Source: Petrotoga mobilis SJ95
GTDB lineage: Bacteria > Thermotogota > Thermotogae > Petrotogales > Petrotogaceae
NCBI RefSeq assembly: GCF_000018605.1
Contig: NC_010003.1
Span: 2,105,549 to 2,169,548 of the forward strand
Direction: 5' to 3'
Length of the DNA: 64,000 nucleotides
Translations under genes and position numbers: made by a program
Notes under the pieces: generated by a model
The model's database searches: none
What the model saw: the letters and a program-made list of their open reading frames with translations, nothing else
What the model was told of the DNA's origin: nothing
Shown: one piece after another, positions 35,765 to 44,860 of the stretch
How positions within the stretch are numbered: the first letter of the stretch is position 1
Layout: each line of letters begins with the position of its first letter

Positions 35765-36363
35765 TGGAAAGAGTTAGTGAGAATACTTTCTAATTCATTT
35801 AAGAAGGGAGAAATGTTTTAGGTTGTGAAATAATTGTAGTATGCAATACACACTTGAGAATAATTAAAAAACGCGACGAACGAAAGAAAACACTTTAAGA
35901 GGGTTAAAGGAAAATAAGGAAAGAAAAAACTAAAATATTGGATAATTGCACAAAGGTAACTCAGAAAATAACCATTCAATTAGAGTACCTTTCTTGTAAG
36001 CTTCCTTGGAGTATGGAAGAAATTTTTTGATATATTTAAGAGCCTTAAAAACAATAACTTAGTTCAAATAAAAAGAACTAAACTCCTTGTTCTAATCGAT
36101 CATATCGATTAGAACAAGGAATATTTAAATTCAGAAGGTTCTTTCATATAATCAGAGTAGACGAAATCGAAGTAGAGTAGATAAGAGTTACCGTATAATT
36201 ACATTTGTACGATCTCCTTTTTCGGCGATTTTTTAAAATCGAAAGATGAGGGTTGGATAAGAAAAAACTTGATAGGCCTGGTTTATAACCGATCTCATCT
36301 AGCTTCATTTTCGTGTATTGAACGTTAAAAGACAGTTTGACTGGCGGTAGGGAGGAAGAAATT
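35765..36363. other. Non-coding left part of the island
   Basis: About 600 bases with no convincing gene. Seen: GAAGGGAG followed by ATG TTT TAG (about 35804-35822), which looks like a dead start; a perfect 17-bp hairpin at 36084-36120; a TATAAT at 36194-36199 that might serve the downstream NTPase gene; and a small CGATTTT-TT-AAAATCG palindrome near 36225-36240. The region may be decayed coding DNA. Confidence 0.55.
36084..36120. repeat. Perfect 17-bp inverted repeat with 3-base loop
   Basis: TCCTTGTTCTAATCGAT, CAT, ATCGATTAGAACAAGGA: all 17 pairs match. The 3' flank (ATATTTAAAT) is AT-rich but not a clean T run. It could be a terminator shielding the island gene, a recombination site or an operator. 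Confidence 0.75.
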
Positions 36364-39300
36364 ATGTTCAAGATTATTATAAAGCTTATTGGAATCAGAT
36401 GGCCTATTTTTATTACACTAATTTTATCTATCCATAAAAGAAATAAAAGGCTCAAAGCATTGGATAAGCTTGTGTGGAAAAAATCATCTTTGCTTAAGCC
36501 GGAAGAAATGTTGAAAGAGCGTCCATTTGATCCATACTATTATCAAAGAGAAGAAGACAAAATGATTAGTGAAAGTTTGAATATTAAGGAAAATATACTC
36601 ATAAAGGGACCTCCATTAAGTGGTAAAACTAGAGCAGCCTATCAAGCTCTGATTAATTTAAAGGCTCCATATAGTGTAATAATCGCAGGATGCAATGGCA
36701 TAGACAAGGAGATCTCACTCCCCCACTCTCTAGCGTTTTGGAGACCAAAAATTCTGTTTATTGATGATTTGCATAGATTTGTAGATCAAGAAAATTTTGA
36801 GCATTTTTTTAGAATCTCAAAAAAGAACAATGTGTTTATTATTGCTACTTGTCGCTCAGGATTAGAAGAAAAAAAAGTAAAACAGAAGATGCTAAGTAAG
36901 AATATAAATTCAGAAACTATATTCGAGAGGGAGATAGAGCTTAACAAAATACCAACGGCGGAAGGGAAAAAGATTGCCTCTGAAGTTAATAAAAAGTGGG
37001 AGGAAATTAAATTTGATGGAACTATAGGATCTATTTTCATGCCTTTGGATAAGTTGGAAAAAAGATTTGAAACTTTTGAATCAGTTGAGAAGAATATTTT
37101 AAAAGCGCTAAAAAAGCTATACATATGTGGATGTTATAAAGGAAACTTGCTCTTTCCTCTAGAATGGGTGAAAATCGTCTCTAAAAAAGATGGTTTAAAA
37201 ATAAAAGATTTTGAATGGACTGATCATATCAAGACTCTAGAAGAGAAAGGATTCGTTAAATTAATAAAAGATAATCAAATTTGGGTTGACGAGGCATATT
37301 TAGACTATGTAATTAAACTAGAAACAACAATAACAGAATTAAACGTATTTGAAATTATGGTCTCAGCTTTTTCAAAGGTTCCTGACGTATTATTTAAAAT
37401 TAAAAACAGAGCACAGGAATTAGCTGATATTCAATTAGAAGAAGAAAAATCAAAGTATTTGAAAGTAGTAATCAAAACCTACAAAGAAACTCTTAAAGAA
37501 TATACTCTTGAGCATTTTCCAGAAGAGTATGCAATGGTGCAGAAAAATCTTGGTGATACATACACCAAACTTGCTAAAATAGAAGCAACATCAGAGAATG
37601 GGGAGAATGCAATCAAAGCCTACGAAGAAACCCTTAAGGTGTATACTCTTGAGCGATTCCCAATAGATTATGCAATAGTACAAAAAAATCTTGGTGATGC
37701 ATATACCAAGCTTGCCGGGCTTGAAAAGGCATCAGAGAATTGTAAGAATTCAATCAAATCCTACAAAAAAACCCTTAAGGTGTATACTCTTGAGCGATTC
37801 CCAATAGATTATGCAATAGTACAAAAAAACCTTGGCGATGCATACACCAGATTGGCAAAAACTGAAACGACATCAGAGAATTGCAAGAATGCAGTTAAAG
37901 CCTACGAAGAAGCACTTAAAGTGTATACTCTTGAGCGATTTCCAGAAGACTATGAAATGATTCAAATAAATCTTGTAGATGCATACACTAAGCTTGCTGG
38001 GGTAGAGGCAACAAAAGGGGATTGGGAGAATGTAATAAAAGCTTACGAGGAAGCTCTTAAAGTTCGGATTCTTAAACGGTTTCCAGAAGATTATGCAATC
38101 ACACAAAAAAATCTTGTGGATGCATACATTAAGCTTGCTAAAATAGAAACAACATCAAGGAAATGGAAAAATGCAATCAAAACTTATGAAGGAGCCCTGA
38201 AAGTTGGGATTCTTGAGCAATTTCCTGAAAAGTATGCAATCACACAAAAAAATCTTGTGAATGCATACACTAGACTGGCAAAAGCTGAAACGACTTCAGA
38301 GAATTGCAAGAATGCAGTCAAAGCCTGCGAAGAAGCACTGAAGGTTGAAATTTTAGAGCGATTCCCAGAAGAGTATGAAATGATTCAAATAAATCTTGTG
38401 GATTCATACACCAAGCTTGCTGAGGTAGAGGCGACAAAAGGGAATTGGGAGAATGCAATAAAAGCCTACGAGGAAGCGCTAAAAGTTGGGATTCTTGAGC
38501 AATTTCCTGAAAAGTATGCAATCACACAAAAAAATCTTGTGGATGCATACACTAGGCTGGCAAAAATTGAAGCGATATCAGGGAATTCCAAGAATGCAAT
38601 AAAAGCCTACGAGGAAGCGCTAAAAGTTGGGGTTCTTGAGCAATTTCCTGAAGAGTATGCAATCACACAAAAAAATCTTGGGGATGCTTACGCCAGACTT
38701 GGATGGGTTGATGCGACATCAGAGAATTGCAAGAATGCTATCAAAGCCTATGAAGAAGCAATGAAGGTTGGGAGTCTTAAAGGAGACACGGGGGAGTATG
38801 CAATCACACAAAAAAATCTTGTGGATGCATACACCAGCCTTGCTAAAATTGAAAAGGCATCAGAGGATTGGAAGAAAGCAATCAAAGCTTATGAAGACGC
38901 ACTGAAAGTTGGGATTCTTGAGCGATTCCCAGAAGAGTATGCAATGGTGCAAAAAAACCTTGGAGATGTGTACAACAACCTTGTTAAAATAGAAAAGACA
39001 CCAGAGAATTGGGAAAGAGAAATCAAAGCCTATGAAGGAGCATTGAAAGTTGGGAGTCTTAAGCTATCTTCGCTAGAATATGCAATGATTCAAAAAAACC
39101 TAGGGGATGCATACTCCCAACTGGCTAAACTACGAACGACATCAAGGAATTGGGAGAATGCAATCAAAGCCTATGAAGAAGCTCTGAAAGTTGGGATTCT
39201 TGAGCGATTCCCAGAAGAGTATGCAATGGTGCAAAAAAACCTTGGAGATGTGTACAACAACCTTGTTAAAATAGAAAAGACACCAGAGAATTGGGAAAGA

Positions 39301-42099
39301 GAAATCAAAGCCTATGAAGGAGCATTGAAAGTTGGGATTCTTAAGCTATCTTCGCAAGAGTATGCAATGATTCAAAAAAACCTAGGGGATGCATACTCCC
39401 AACTGGCTAAACTACGAACGACATCAAGGAATTGGGAGAATGCAATCAAAGCCTATGAAGAAGCTCTGAAAGTTCGAATTCTTAAACGGTTTCCAGAAGA
39501 TTATGCAATGGTTCAAAAAGGTCTTGTGGATGCATACATTAAGCTTGCTAAAATAGAAACATCATCAAGGAATTGGAAAAATGCAATCAAAGATTATGAA
39601 GAAGCGCTGAAAGTTGGGATTCTTGAGCGATTCCCGGAGGAATATGCAATGGTTCAAAAAAACCTAGGGGAAGCATACAACAACCTTGTTAAAATAGAAA
39701 AGACACCAGAGAATTGGGAGAGAGAAATCAGAGCCTATGAAGAAGCATTGAAGGTTGGGATTCTTGAGCGATCTTCAGAAGAGTATGCAATGGTTCAAAA
39801 AAACCTAGGGGATGCATACATCAAGCTTGCTGGAGTAAAGGCAACAAAAGGGAATTGGGGGGCGGCAATAAAAGCCTATGAAGGAGCCTTGAGAGTTGGG
39901 ATTCCTGAGCTATCGCCGGAAGAGTATGCAATCACACAAAAAAATCTTGGGGATGTATACTTCCAACTGGCTAAACTACAAACGACATCAGAAAATTGGA
40001 AGAAAGCAATCAGAGTCTATGAAGGAGTTTTGAAAGATGGGATTCTTGAGCGATTCCCGGAAGAATATGCAATCACACAAAAAAATCTTGTGGATGCATT
40101 CACCAGCCTTGCTAAAATTGAAAAGGCATCAGAGGATTGGAAGAATGCAATCAAAGCCTATGAAGACGCACTGAAAGTTGGGATTCTTGAACGATTCCCA
40201 GAAGAGTATGCAATGGTGCAAAAAAACCTTGGAGATGTGTACAACAACCTTGTTAAAATAGAAAAGACACCAGAGAATTGGGAAAGAGAAATCAAAGCCT
40301 ATGAAGGAGCATTGAAAGTTGGGAGTCTTAAGCTATCTTCGCTAGAATATGCAATGATTCAAAAAAACCTAGGGGATGCATACTCCCAACTGGCTAAACT
40401 ACGAACGACATCAAGGAATTGGGAGAATGCAATCAAAGCCTATGAAGAAGCTCTGAAAGTTGGGATTCTTGAGCGATTCCCAGAAGAGTATGCAATGGTG
40501 CAAAAAAACCTTGGAGATGTGTACAACAGCCTTGCTAAAATAGAAAAGACATCAGAAAATTGGGAGAATGCAATCGAAGCCTATGAAGGAGCCTTGAAAG
40601 TTGAGAGTCTTAAGCGATCTTCGCGGTGGTATGCCAAAGCGCAAAAAAGTCTTGTAGATGCCTATATCAAACTAGCTGAGGTAGAGGTAACAAAAGGGAA
40701 TTGGGGGAATGCAGTCAAAGCCTATGAAGGAACCTTGAGGGTTGAGATTCTTAAGCTATATTCGGAAGAATATACAATGGTTCAAAAAGGTCTTGTGGAT
40801 GTCTATATCAAACTAGCTGAGGTAGAGGTAACAAAAGGGAATTGGGGGAATGCAGTCAAAGCCTATGAAGGAGCCTTGAAAGTTGGTATTCTTGAGGGAT
40901 CGCCGGAAAAGTATGCAAAGGTTCAAAAAGGGCTTGTGGATGTCTATATCAAACTAGCTGAGGTAGAGGTAACAAAAGGGAATTGGGGGAATGCAGTCAA
41001 AGCCTATGAAGGAGCCTTGAAAGTTGGTATTCTTGAGGGATCGCCGGAAGAGTATGCAAAGGTTCAAAAAGGTCTTGTGGATGTCTATATCAAACTAGCT
41101 GAGGTAGAGGTAACAAAAGGGAATTGGGGGAATGCAGTCAAAGCCTATGAAGGAGCCTTGAAAGTTGGTATTCTTGAGGGATCGCCGGAAGAGTATGCAA
41201 TGGTTCAAAAAGGTCTTGTGGATGTCTATATCAAACTTGCTGAGGTAAAGGCAACAAAAGGGAATTGGAGGGCGGCAATAAAAGCCTATGAAGGAGCCTT
41301 GAAAGTTGGTATTCTTGAGCTATCGCCGGAAGAGTATGCAATCACAAAAAAAAATCTTGGGGATGCGTACATCAAACTTGTCGACGTTGAAACGACATCA
41401 GAGAATTGTGAGAAGGCAATTAAAGCCTATGAGGAAGCACTTAAGGTGTATATTCCTCAACGGTACTCAAGTGATTACGCAATGGTTAAAAAAAACCTAG
41501 GGGATGCATACTCCCAACTGGCAAAACTACAAATGACATCAGGGAATTGGTGGAATGCAATCAAAGCTTATGAAGAAGCACTTAAGGTGTATATTCCTCA
41601 ACGGGACTCAAGAGATTACGCAATGGTTAAAAAAAACCTAGGGGATGCATACTCCCAACTGGCAAAACTACAAATGACATCAGGGAATTGGTGGAATGCA
41701 ATCAAAGCTTATGAAGAAGCACTTAAGGTGTATATTCCTCAACGGGACTCAAGAGATTACGCAATAGTGCAAAAAAACCTGGGGGATGCGTACATCAAGC
41801 TTGCCGACGTTGAAACGACATCAGAGAATTTTGAGAATGCAATCAAAGCCTATGAAGAAGCACTTAAGGTGTATACTCCTCAACAGTATCAAGGAGATTA
41901 TGCAACGGTTAAAGAAAACCTTGGGGATGCATATTCCCAACTAGCTAAACTAGAAGCTGCATCGGAAAATTGGAAGAATGCACTCAAAGCATACAAGGAA
42001 GCACTTAAAATATTTAAAGAAGAAAAATTTCCTTGGGAAATAATTGATTTAATAGAGTCGAAAATTTCCAAAGTGCAGGAAATTTTATATGAAAAATAG
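36364..42099 (+). CDS. Giant STAND-like P-loop NTPase with about 32 tandem TPR-like repeats
   Basis: 1911 residues from the ATG at 36364 (GGGAGGA upstream). A hydrophobic segment at residues 3-22 could anchor it to the membrane. An NTPase domain follows: Walker A GPPLSGKT (82-89), Walker B ILFIDDLH (130-137), sensor-like VFIIATCRSG (~158-167), then a probable winged helix (~240-330). From ~365 to the end there are about 32 repeats of 47 residues plus a partial one, pattern AIKAYEEALKVGILERFPEE then YAMVQKNLGDAYIKLAKIE, i.e. TPR helices with an extended linker. This order is that of STAND signalling ATPases, in which the repeats sense a ligand and the NTPase switches. I recall very similar TPR repeats in Methanosarcina-type archaea, so transfer is possible. 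Function is unknown; defence, signalling or scaffold are all open. Confidence 0.8.
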   Translation: MFKIIIKLIGIRWPIFITLILSIHKRNKRLKALDKLVWKKSSLLKPEEMLKERPFDPYYYQREEDKMISESLNIKENILIKGPPLSGKTRAAYQALINLKAPYSVIIAGCNGIDKEISLPHSLAFWRPKILFIDDLHRFVDQENFEHFFRISKKNNVFIIATCRSGLEEKKVKQKMLSKNINSETIFEREIELNKIPTAEGKKIASEVNKKWEEIKFDGTIGSIFMPLDKLEKRFETFESVEKNILKALKKLYICGCYKGNLLFPLEWVKIVSKKDGLKIKDFEWTDHIKTLEEKGFVKLIKDNQIWVDEAYLDYVIKLETTITELNVFEIMVSAFSKVPDVLFKIKNRAQELADIQLEEEKSKYLKVVIKTYKETLKEYTLEHFPEEYAMVQKNLGDTYTKLAKIEATSENGENAIKAYEETLKVYTLERFPIDYAIVQKNLGDAYTKLAGLEKASENCKNSIKSYKKTLKVYTLERFPIDYAIVQKNLGDAYTRLAKTETTSENCKNAVKAYEEALKVYTLERFPEDYEMIQINLVDAYTKLAGVEATKGDWENVIKAYEEALKVRILKRFPEDYAITQKNLVDAYIKLAKIETTSRKWKNAIKTYEGALKVGILEQFPEKYAITQKNLVNAYTRLAKAETTSENCKNAVKACEEALKVEILERFPEEYEMIQINLVDSYTKLAEVEATKGNWENAIKAYEEALKVGILEQFPEKYAITQKNLVDAYTRLAKIEAISGNSKNAIKAYEEALKVGVLEQFPEEYAITQKNLGDAYARLGWVDATSENCKNAIKAYEEAMKVGSLKGDTGEYAITQKNLVDAYTSLAKIEKASEDWKKAIKAYEDALKVGILERFPEEYAMVQKNLGDVYNNLVKIEKTPENWEREIKAYEGALKVGSLKLSSLEYAMIQKNLGDAYSQLAKLRTTSRNWENAIKAYEEALKVGILERFPEEYAMVQKNLGDVYNNLVKIEKTPENWEREIKAYEGALKVGILKLSSQEYAMIQKNLGDAYSQLAKLRTTSRNWENAIKAYEEALKVRILKRFPEDYAMVQKGLVDAYIKLAKIETSSRNWKNAIKDYEEALKVGILERFPEEYAMVQKNLGEAYNNLVKIEKTPENWEREIRAYEEALKVGILERSSEEYAMVQKNLGDAYIKLAGVKATKGNWGAAIKAYEGALRVGIPELSPEEYAITQKNLGDVYFQLAKLQTTSENWKKAIRVYEGVLKDGILERFPEEYAITQKNLVDAFTSLAKIEKASEDWKNAIKAYEDALKVGILERFPEEYAMVQKNLGDVYNNLVKIEKTPENWEREIKAYEGALKVGSLKLSSLEYAMIQKNLGDAYSQLAKLRTTSRNWENAIKAYEEALKVGILERFPEEYAMVQKNLGDVYNSLAKIEKTSENWENAIEAYEGALKVESLKRSSRWYAKAQKSLVDAYIKLAEVEVTKGNWGNAVKAYEGTLRVEILKLYSEEYTMVQKGLVDVYIKLAEVEVTKGNWGNAVKAYEGALKVGILEGSPEKYAKVQKGLVDVYIKLAEVEVTKGNWGNAVKAYEGALKVGILEGSPEEYAKVQKGLVDVYIKLAEVEVTKGNWGNAVKAYEGALKVGILEGSPEEYAMVQKGLVDVYIKLAEVKATKGNWRAAIKAYEGALKVGILELSPEEYAITKKNLGDAYIKLVDVETTSENCEKAIKAYEEALKVYIPQRYSSDYAMVKKNLGDAYSQLAKLQMTSGNWWNAIKAYEEALKVYIPQRDSRDYAMVKKNLGDAYSQLAKLQMTSGNWWNAIKAYEEALKVYIPQRDSRDYAIVQKNLGDAYIKLADVETTSENFENAIKAYEEALKVYTPQQYQGDYATVKENLGDAYSQLAKLEAASENWKNALKAYKEALKIFKEEKFPWEIIDLIESKISKVQEILYEK
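37471..42060 (+). repeat. Tandem 141-bp coding repeats
   Basis: Each 47-codon unit is 141 bases, about 32 full units. DNA identity is uneven. The block at roughly 38800-39255 reappears at 40069-40524 (shift of 1269 = 9 x 141 bases) with few differences. Units between about 40796 and 41220 are almost identical tandem copies, as are two units near 41490-41770. This shows recent expansion by recombination. Confidence 0.93.
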
Positions 42100-42335
42100 T
42101 CTTAGTTTTAACTAAAATTCACATTTAGGGGCTGAAAACTAAAGAATACAATTACAGTTTACAAGGAAGCACAAAATATATAAAGATAAGCTTTTTTGGA
42201 GGTTAGAGCTATAGGACATGAGGAAAAAATTGTTGGAAAATAAAGGAAGTTGGAAGTACAACATAAGAGCTAAAAGAATTGTGTGTCTGTTAGAGAAAAA
42301 CTCTTTGATGATTTATCGAAAAGCACTAGCATTCG
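42100..42335. other. Non-coding right part of the island with a decayed repeat
   Basis: After the NTPase stop, the bases around 42153-42184 (TTTACAAGGAAGCACAAAAT) resemble the last TPR unit near 41993-42018 (ATACAAGGAAGCACTTAAAA) but are not in an open frame. This looks like a broken extra repeat left by recombination or an older, longer gene. Nothing else is recognised. Confidence 0.5.
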
Positions 42336-42492
42336 TCCTTTTGAAGCACACATTTCAGCGGAAGGTGTAGAATCAGGAGTTAATCAATCTAATGTGCATA
42401 AAATATATTTAGGTTATGAAAAACCTCAAAAAGGAGTCGTTGTTAAATTCAAACTACCTAACGGCGAGAAAAAATACATTAGGGGTGAATAG
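42283..42492 (+). pseudogene. Duplicated 3' fragment of the small conserved gene
   Basis: The last 51 residues (PFEAHIS to the stop) repeat those of the gene at 35551-35748 with one change (Ser to Ala). The 5' 18 codons are unrelated, and the GTG at 42283 has no ribosome binding site. Best read as a truncated copy made by the 173-bp duplication, although a chimeric protein cannot be excluded. Confidence 0.7.
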
Positions 42493-42508
42493 ATGATTCT
42501 ATTTCATT
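42336..42508 (+). repeat. 173-bp direct repeat, right copy
   Basis: Matches 35592-35764 at 172 of 173 positions. It contains the overlapping convergent 3' ends of the fragment above and of the HD gene. Recombination between the copies would remove exactly 6744 bases and leave both flanking genes intact. Confidence 0.97.
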
Positions 42509-43561
42509 CATAATTTCACTAATATCTATTGGAGAGAAGTGTAATATCTCCTTTTTTATAGTTTTAAAGGTATCGATAAAATATTTATTTTGGTTTCCGG
42601 TACTTATTTCTAGTGAACATTCTATTAGTGCAGCCATTAGATCAGAAGTTTTCACGTATGCTCCATAATCATTTTCGAATGGAGCATATATGTATTTTTC
42701 GTATTTTTTAATTTTCTCTTTCAAAGCAATTTTATCATTGTACCAGTCTTTAATGAAGTCTTTTTCTATTTCTCCAATTATTTCTTCTAAGCCTCGTACT
42801 TTTCTTTTAGTGGGGCTTATCACATCACCTGTAAATGCTTCAGGCAAATCATGTAGTATTGAAGCAATCATAATATCGTAAATTTCTTTCATTTGTAAAT
42901 TAGCTTTTAGAGCTAAAAGATAAGAAATTAAAAAAACGAAAAAAGTATGTGAAGCTACAGAACTTTTAATATTTCTATGATTTTTGTTCCATCTTATCAT
43001 AGTCACCAATCTTGTTGATATTTCTAACAATTCATTAGCTAATTCTTCTATCTCTTTTTTATCTTGTATATCCATTTTTTTTATTTTCGTTTGGTTTTTT
43101 ATTTTAGGTTCAGTGTAGTATTCAGGAAAGACTCTTTCGTTAATACTTGCTTCTTTTTGAGCGACGAGAAGGTTTATCATTCTAACTTTTTTTTCTATTT
43201 CTTCATCAAAGGCATAATGAATTAATAGTTTTGATCTAATATCGATATCAAAATAAGATTCTACTTCTTTGTAGGTTTTGTTAATCACTTCATCCCAAAG
43301 TTTTTTGCCTTTTTCTTCAATTTTGCTTTTGGTAGCCAATGATATGTCTGATAATCTTATTTTGGGAATTGCTTCATATATTTTGTTGTGAAGTATTTTT
43401 ACCAAATTTTCCTTAGATTCTTCGGAGAATACAAATATACTTAAAAGAAGGTTGTTGTATATGTTGTCGGATTCGCTAAATCTTACAATTGCAGGATTGT
43501 TGTTCCATCTGTAGACTGTAAACAAATTAGAACTTTCTAAAAGAAAATTACCAATGTTCAT
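42479..43561 (-). CDS. HD-domain hydrolase, YfbR-like
   Basis: 360 residues. The second half (about 170-340) is an HD phosphohydrolase close to YfbR-type 5'-nucleotidases: RWNKNHRNIKSSVASHTFFVF, SILHDLPEAFTGDVISPTKR and a later aspartate in YVKTSDLMAAL. The first half lacks a clear HD motif and may be a degenerate relative or a partner domain. Probable substrate: nucleoside monophosphates, inferred. Its 3' end lies in the right copy of the 173-bp repeat, and the stop overlaps the convergent fragment. Confidence 0.82.
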   Translation of the reverse strand: MNIGNFLLESSNLFTVYRWNNNPAIVRFSESDNIYNNLLLSIFVFSEESKENLVKILHNKIYEAIPKIRLSDISLATKSKIEEKGKKLWDEVINKTYKEVESYFDIDIRSKLLIHYAFDEEIEKKVRMINLLVAQKEASINERVFPEYYTEPKIKNQTKIKKMDIQDKKEIEELANELLEISTRLVTMIRWNKNHRNIKSSVASHTFFVFLISYLLALKANLQMKEIYDIMIASILHDLPEAFTGDVISPTKRKVRGLEEIIGEIEKDFIKDWYNDKIALKEKIKKYEKYIYAPFENDYGAYVKTSDLMAALIECSLEISTGNQNKYFIDTFKTIKKEILHFSPIDISEIMNEIESSIHP

Positions 43562-43650
43562 TTAATCACCTTCTTAATTGATTCAATATTTCGCTTGTGT
43601 ATTTCTTAATTATTTTAACACATTTTTTAATTTATGATTATTTGAATTGA

Positions 43651-43659
43651 TGGTATAAT
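43651..43659 (+). promoter_or_regulatory. Extended -10 promoter of dxr
   Basis: TGGTATAAT (TATAAT at 43654-43659) lies 44 bases before the dxr start and has the same form as the promoter of the HU gene. No convincing -35 at 17 bases. Confidence 0.55.
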
Positions 43660-43702
43660 TTATTTTGTGCTTAGAATAGTGAAATGAGAAAGGGGTTTAT
43701 AT

Positions 43703-44860
43703 GTGAAAAGTATTTTCATCGCTGGAATTTCCGGATCAATTGGTCAACAGGCTATAGAAGTGTTAAATAGCGGGTGGTTTAAAGACAATTTTAAGATAGT
43801 AGGAGGATCTGTTTATAAGAGTTGGGATAAATTAAAAGAAGCCATCGATAAATACGATCTGATTAGTGCTGGGATAGTTGAAAATATTGAAAATATGCCC
43901 AAAACTTTTAATGGTTGTCGCATTTTTACTGGCGCCGATGCAGTTGAAAGGAGCATGGAGTTTTGTAATCCTGATTACTCTCTGATCGCTACTTCTGGTT
44001 TTTCTGGGGTTAAAAACACCTTAAAGGCTTTAGAAGTTTCCCAGCGGGTCTGTTTGGCGAATAAAGAATCGATTGTGTGTGGTGGAAATTATGTTTTGGA
44101 TTATGCTAGCAATCTCAAAAAAGAGATAATCCCTGTTGATAGCGAACACAGTGCGATATTTCAACTTTTGATGGGTGAAACCTCGACTCCAGAGAAGATT
44201 ATATTAACGGCTAGCGGTGGAGCTTTAAGAGATTACCCAGTTGAAACCCTTGAAAATGTTCCAGTGGAAGAAGTATTGAACCATCCCGTTTGGTCGATGG
44301 GGAAAAGAATAACCGTTGATTCTGCATCGATGGTAAATAAGTCTCTTGAATTATTTGAAGCTTTTCATTTATTCAAAATAAACAATATCGAGGTTGCCAT
44401 CAACAGAAACAGTAGGATTCATTCTATGGTTCAATTTTCTGACGGAGTAATTAAGATGCATTACGGTGTAGCAGATATGAAAATTCCAATAGCTTTTTCG
44501 ATTTCTTATCCTGAACGAAATTTTGTTTTTGAAAAACCTGATTTATTTTCAGAGAAGATATATTTTGAGAGAGTAGATTTCAATAGATTCCCCGCTTTAA
44601 AATTAGCTTATAGCATTCTTGGGAAGGCCCCATTACAAAATGCATTTAACGCCGCAGATGAGGTTGCAGTGGATAGTTTTTTAAAAGGTACAATTAAATT
44701 TGGAGATATTTATCGTGTGATATACAAAACGGTAAATGAGGTGCAAACCCAGTATTCTTTTGCAAATAACTTGAGTTTTAATGATTTTGATGATATACTT
44801 AAAGTGGATAAAATCAGTAGAAATATAGCGAAAAAATATATTATGGAGGTTATCGAATGA
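43703..44860 (+). CDS. dxr: 1-deoxy-D-xylulose 5-phosphate reductoisomerase
   Basis: Second step of the MEP isoprenoid pathway, forming MEP from DXP with NADPH. The 385-residue product has ISGSIGQQAIEVL, LANKESIVCGG, IIPVDSEHSAIFQLL, LTASGGALRDYP and HPVWSMGKRITVDSASMVNKSLE, which hold the NADPH and metal sites. GTG start. It overlaps rseP by 4 bases, and ispG from the same pathway is two genes down. Confidence 0.96.
   Translation: MKSIFIAGISGSIGQQAIEVLNSGWFKDNFKIVGGSVYKSWDKLKEAIDKYDLISAGIVENIENMPKTFNGCRIFTGADAVERSMEFCNPDYSLIATSGFSGVKNTLKALEVSQRVCLANKESIVCGGNYVLDYASNLKKEIIPVDSEHSAIFQLLMGETSTPEKIILTASGGALRDYPVETLENVPVEEVLNHPVWSMGKRITVDSASMVNKSLELFEAFHLFKINNIEVAINRNSRIHSMVQFSDGVIKMHYGVADMKIPIAFSISYPERNFVFEKPDLFSEKIYFERVDFNRFPALKLAYSILGKAPLQNAFNAADEVAVDSFLKGTIKFGDIYRVIYKTVNEVQTQYSFANNLSFNDFDDILKVDKISRNIAKKYIMEVIE

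Noticed and set aside
36144..36455. 103-residue minus-strand frame over the start of the giant NTPase gene
   Set aside because: Overlaps the real start and membrane segment of the NTPase gene, has no ribosome binding site and is low in complexity.
37471..42060. Regular repeats that might be taken for a CRISPR array
   Set aside because: Units are 141 bases, contiguous, in frame and encode TPR-like helices. There are no short repeats with unique spacers.
42283..42492. The right-hand copy as a functional paralogue of the small conserved gene
   Set aside because: It lacks the original 5' end and ribosome binding site, and its 3' part is explained by the 173-bp duplication.
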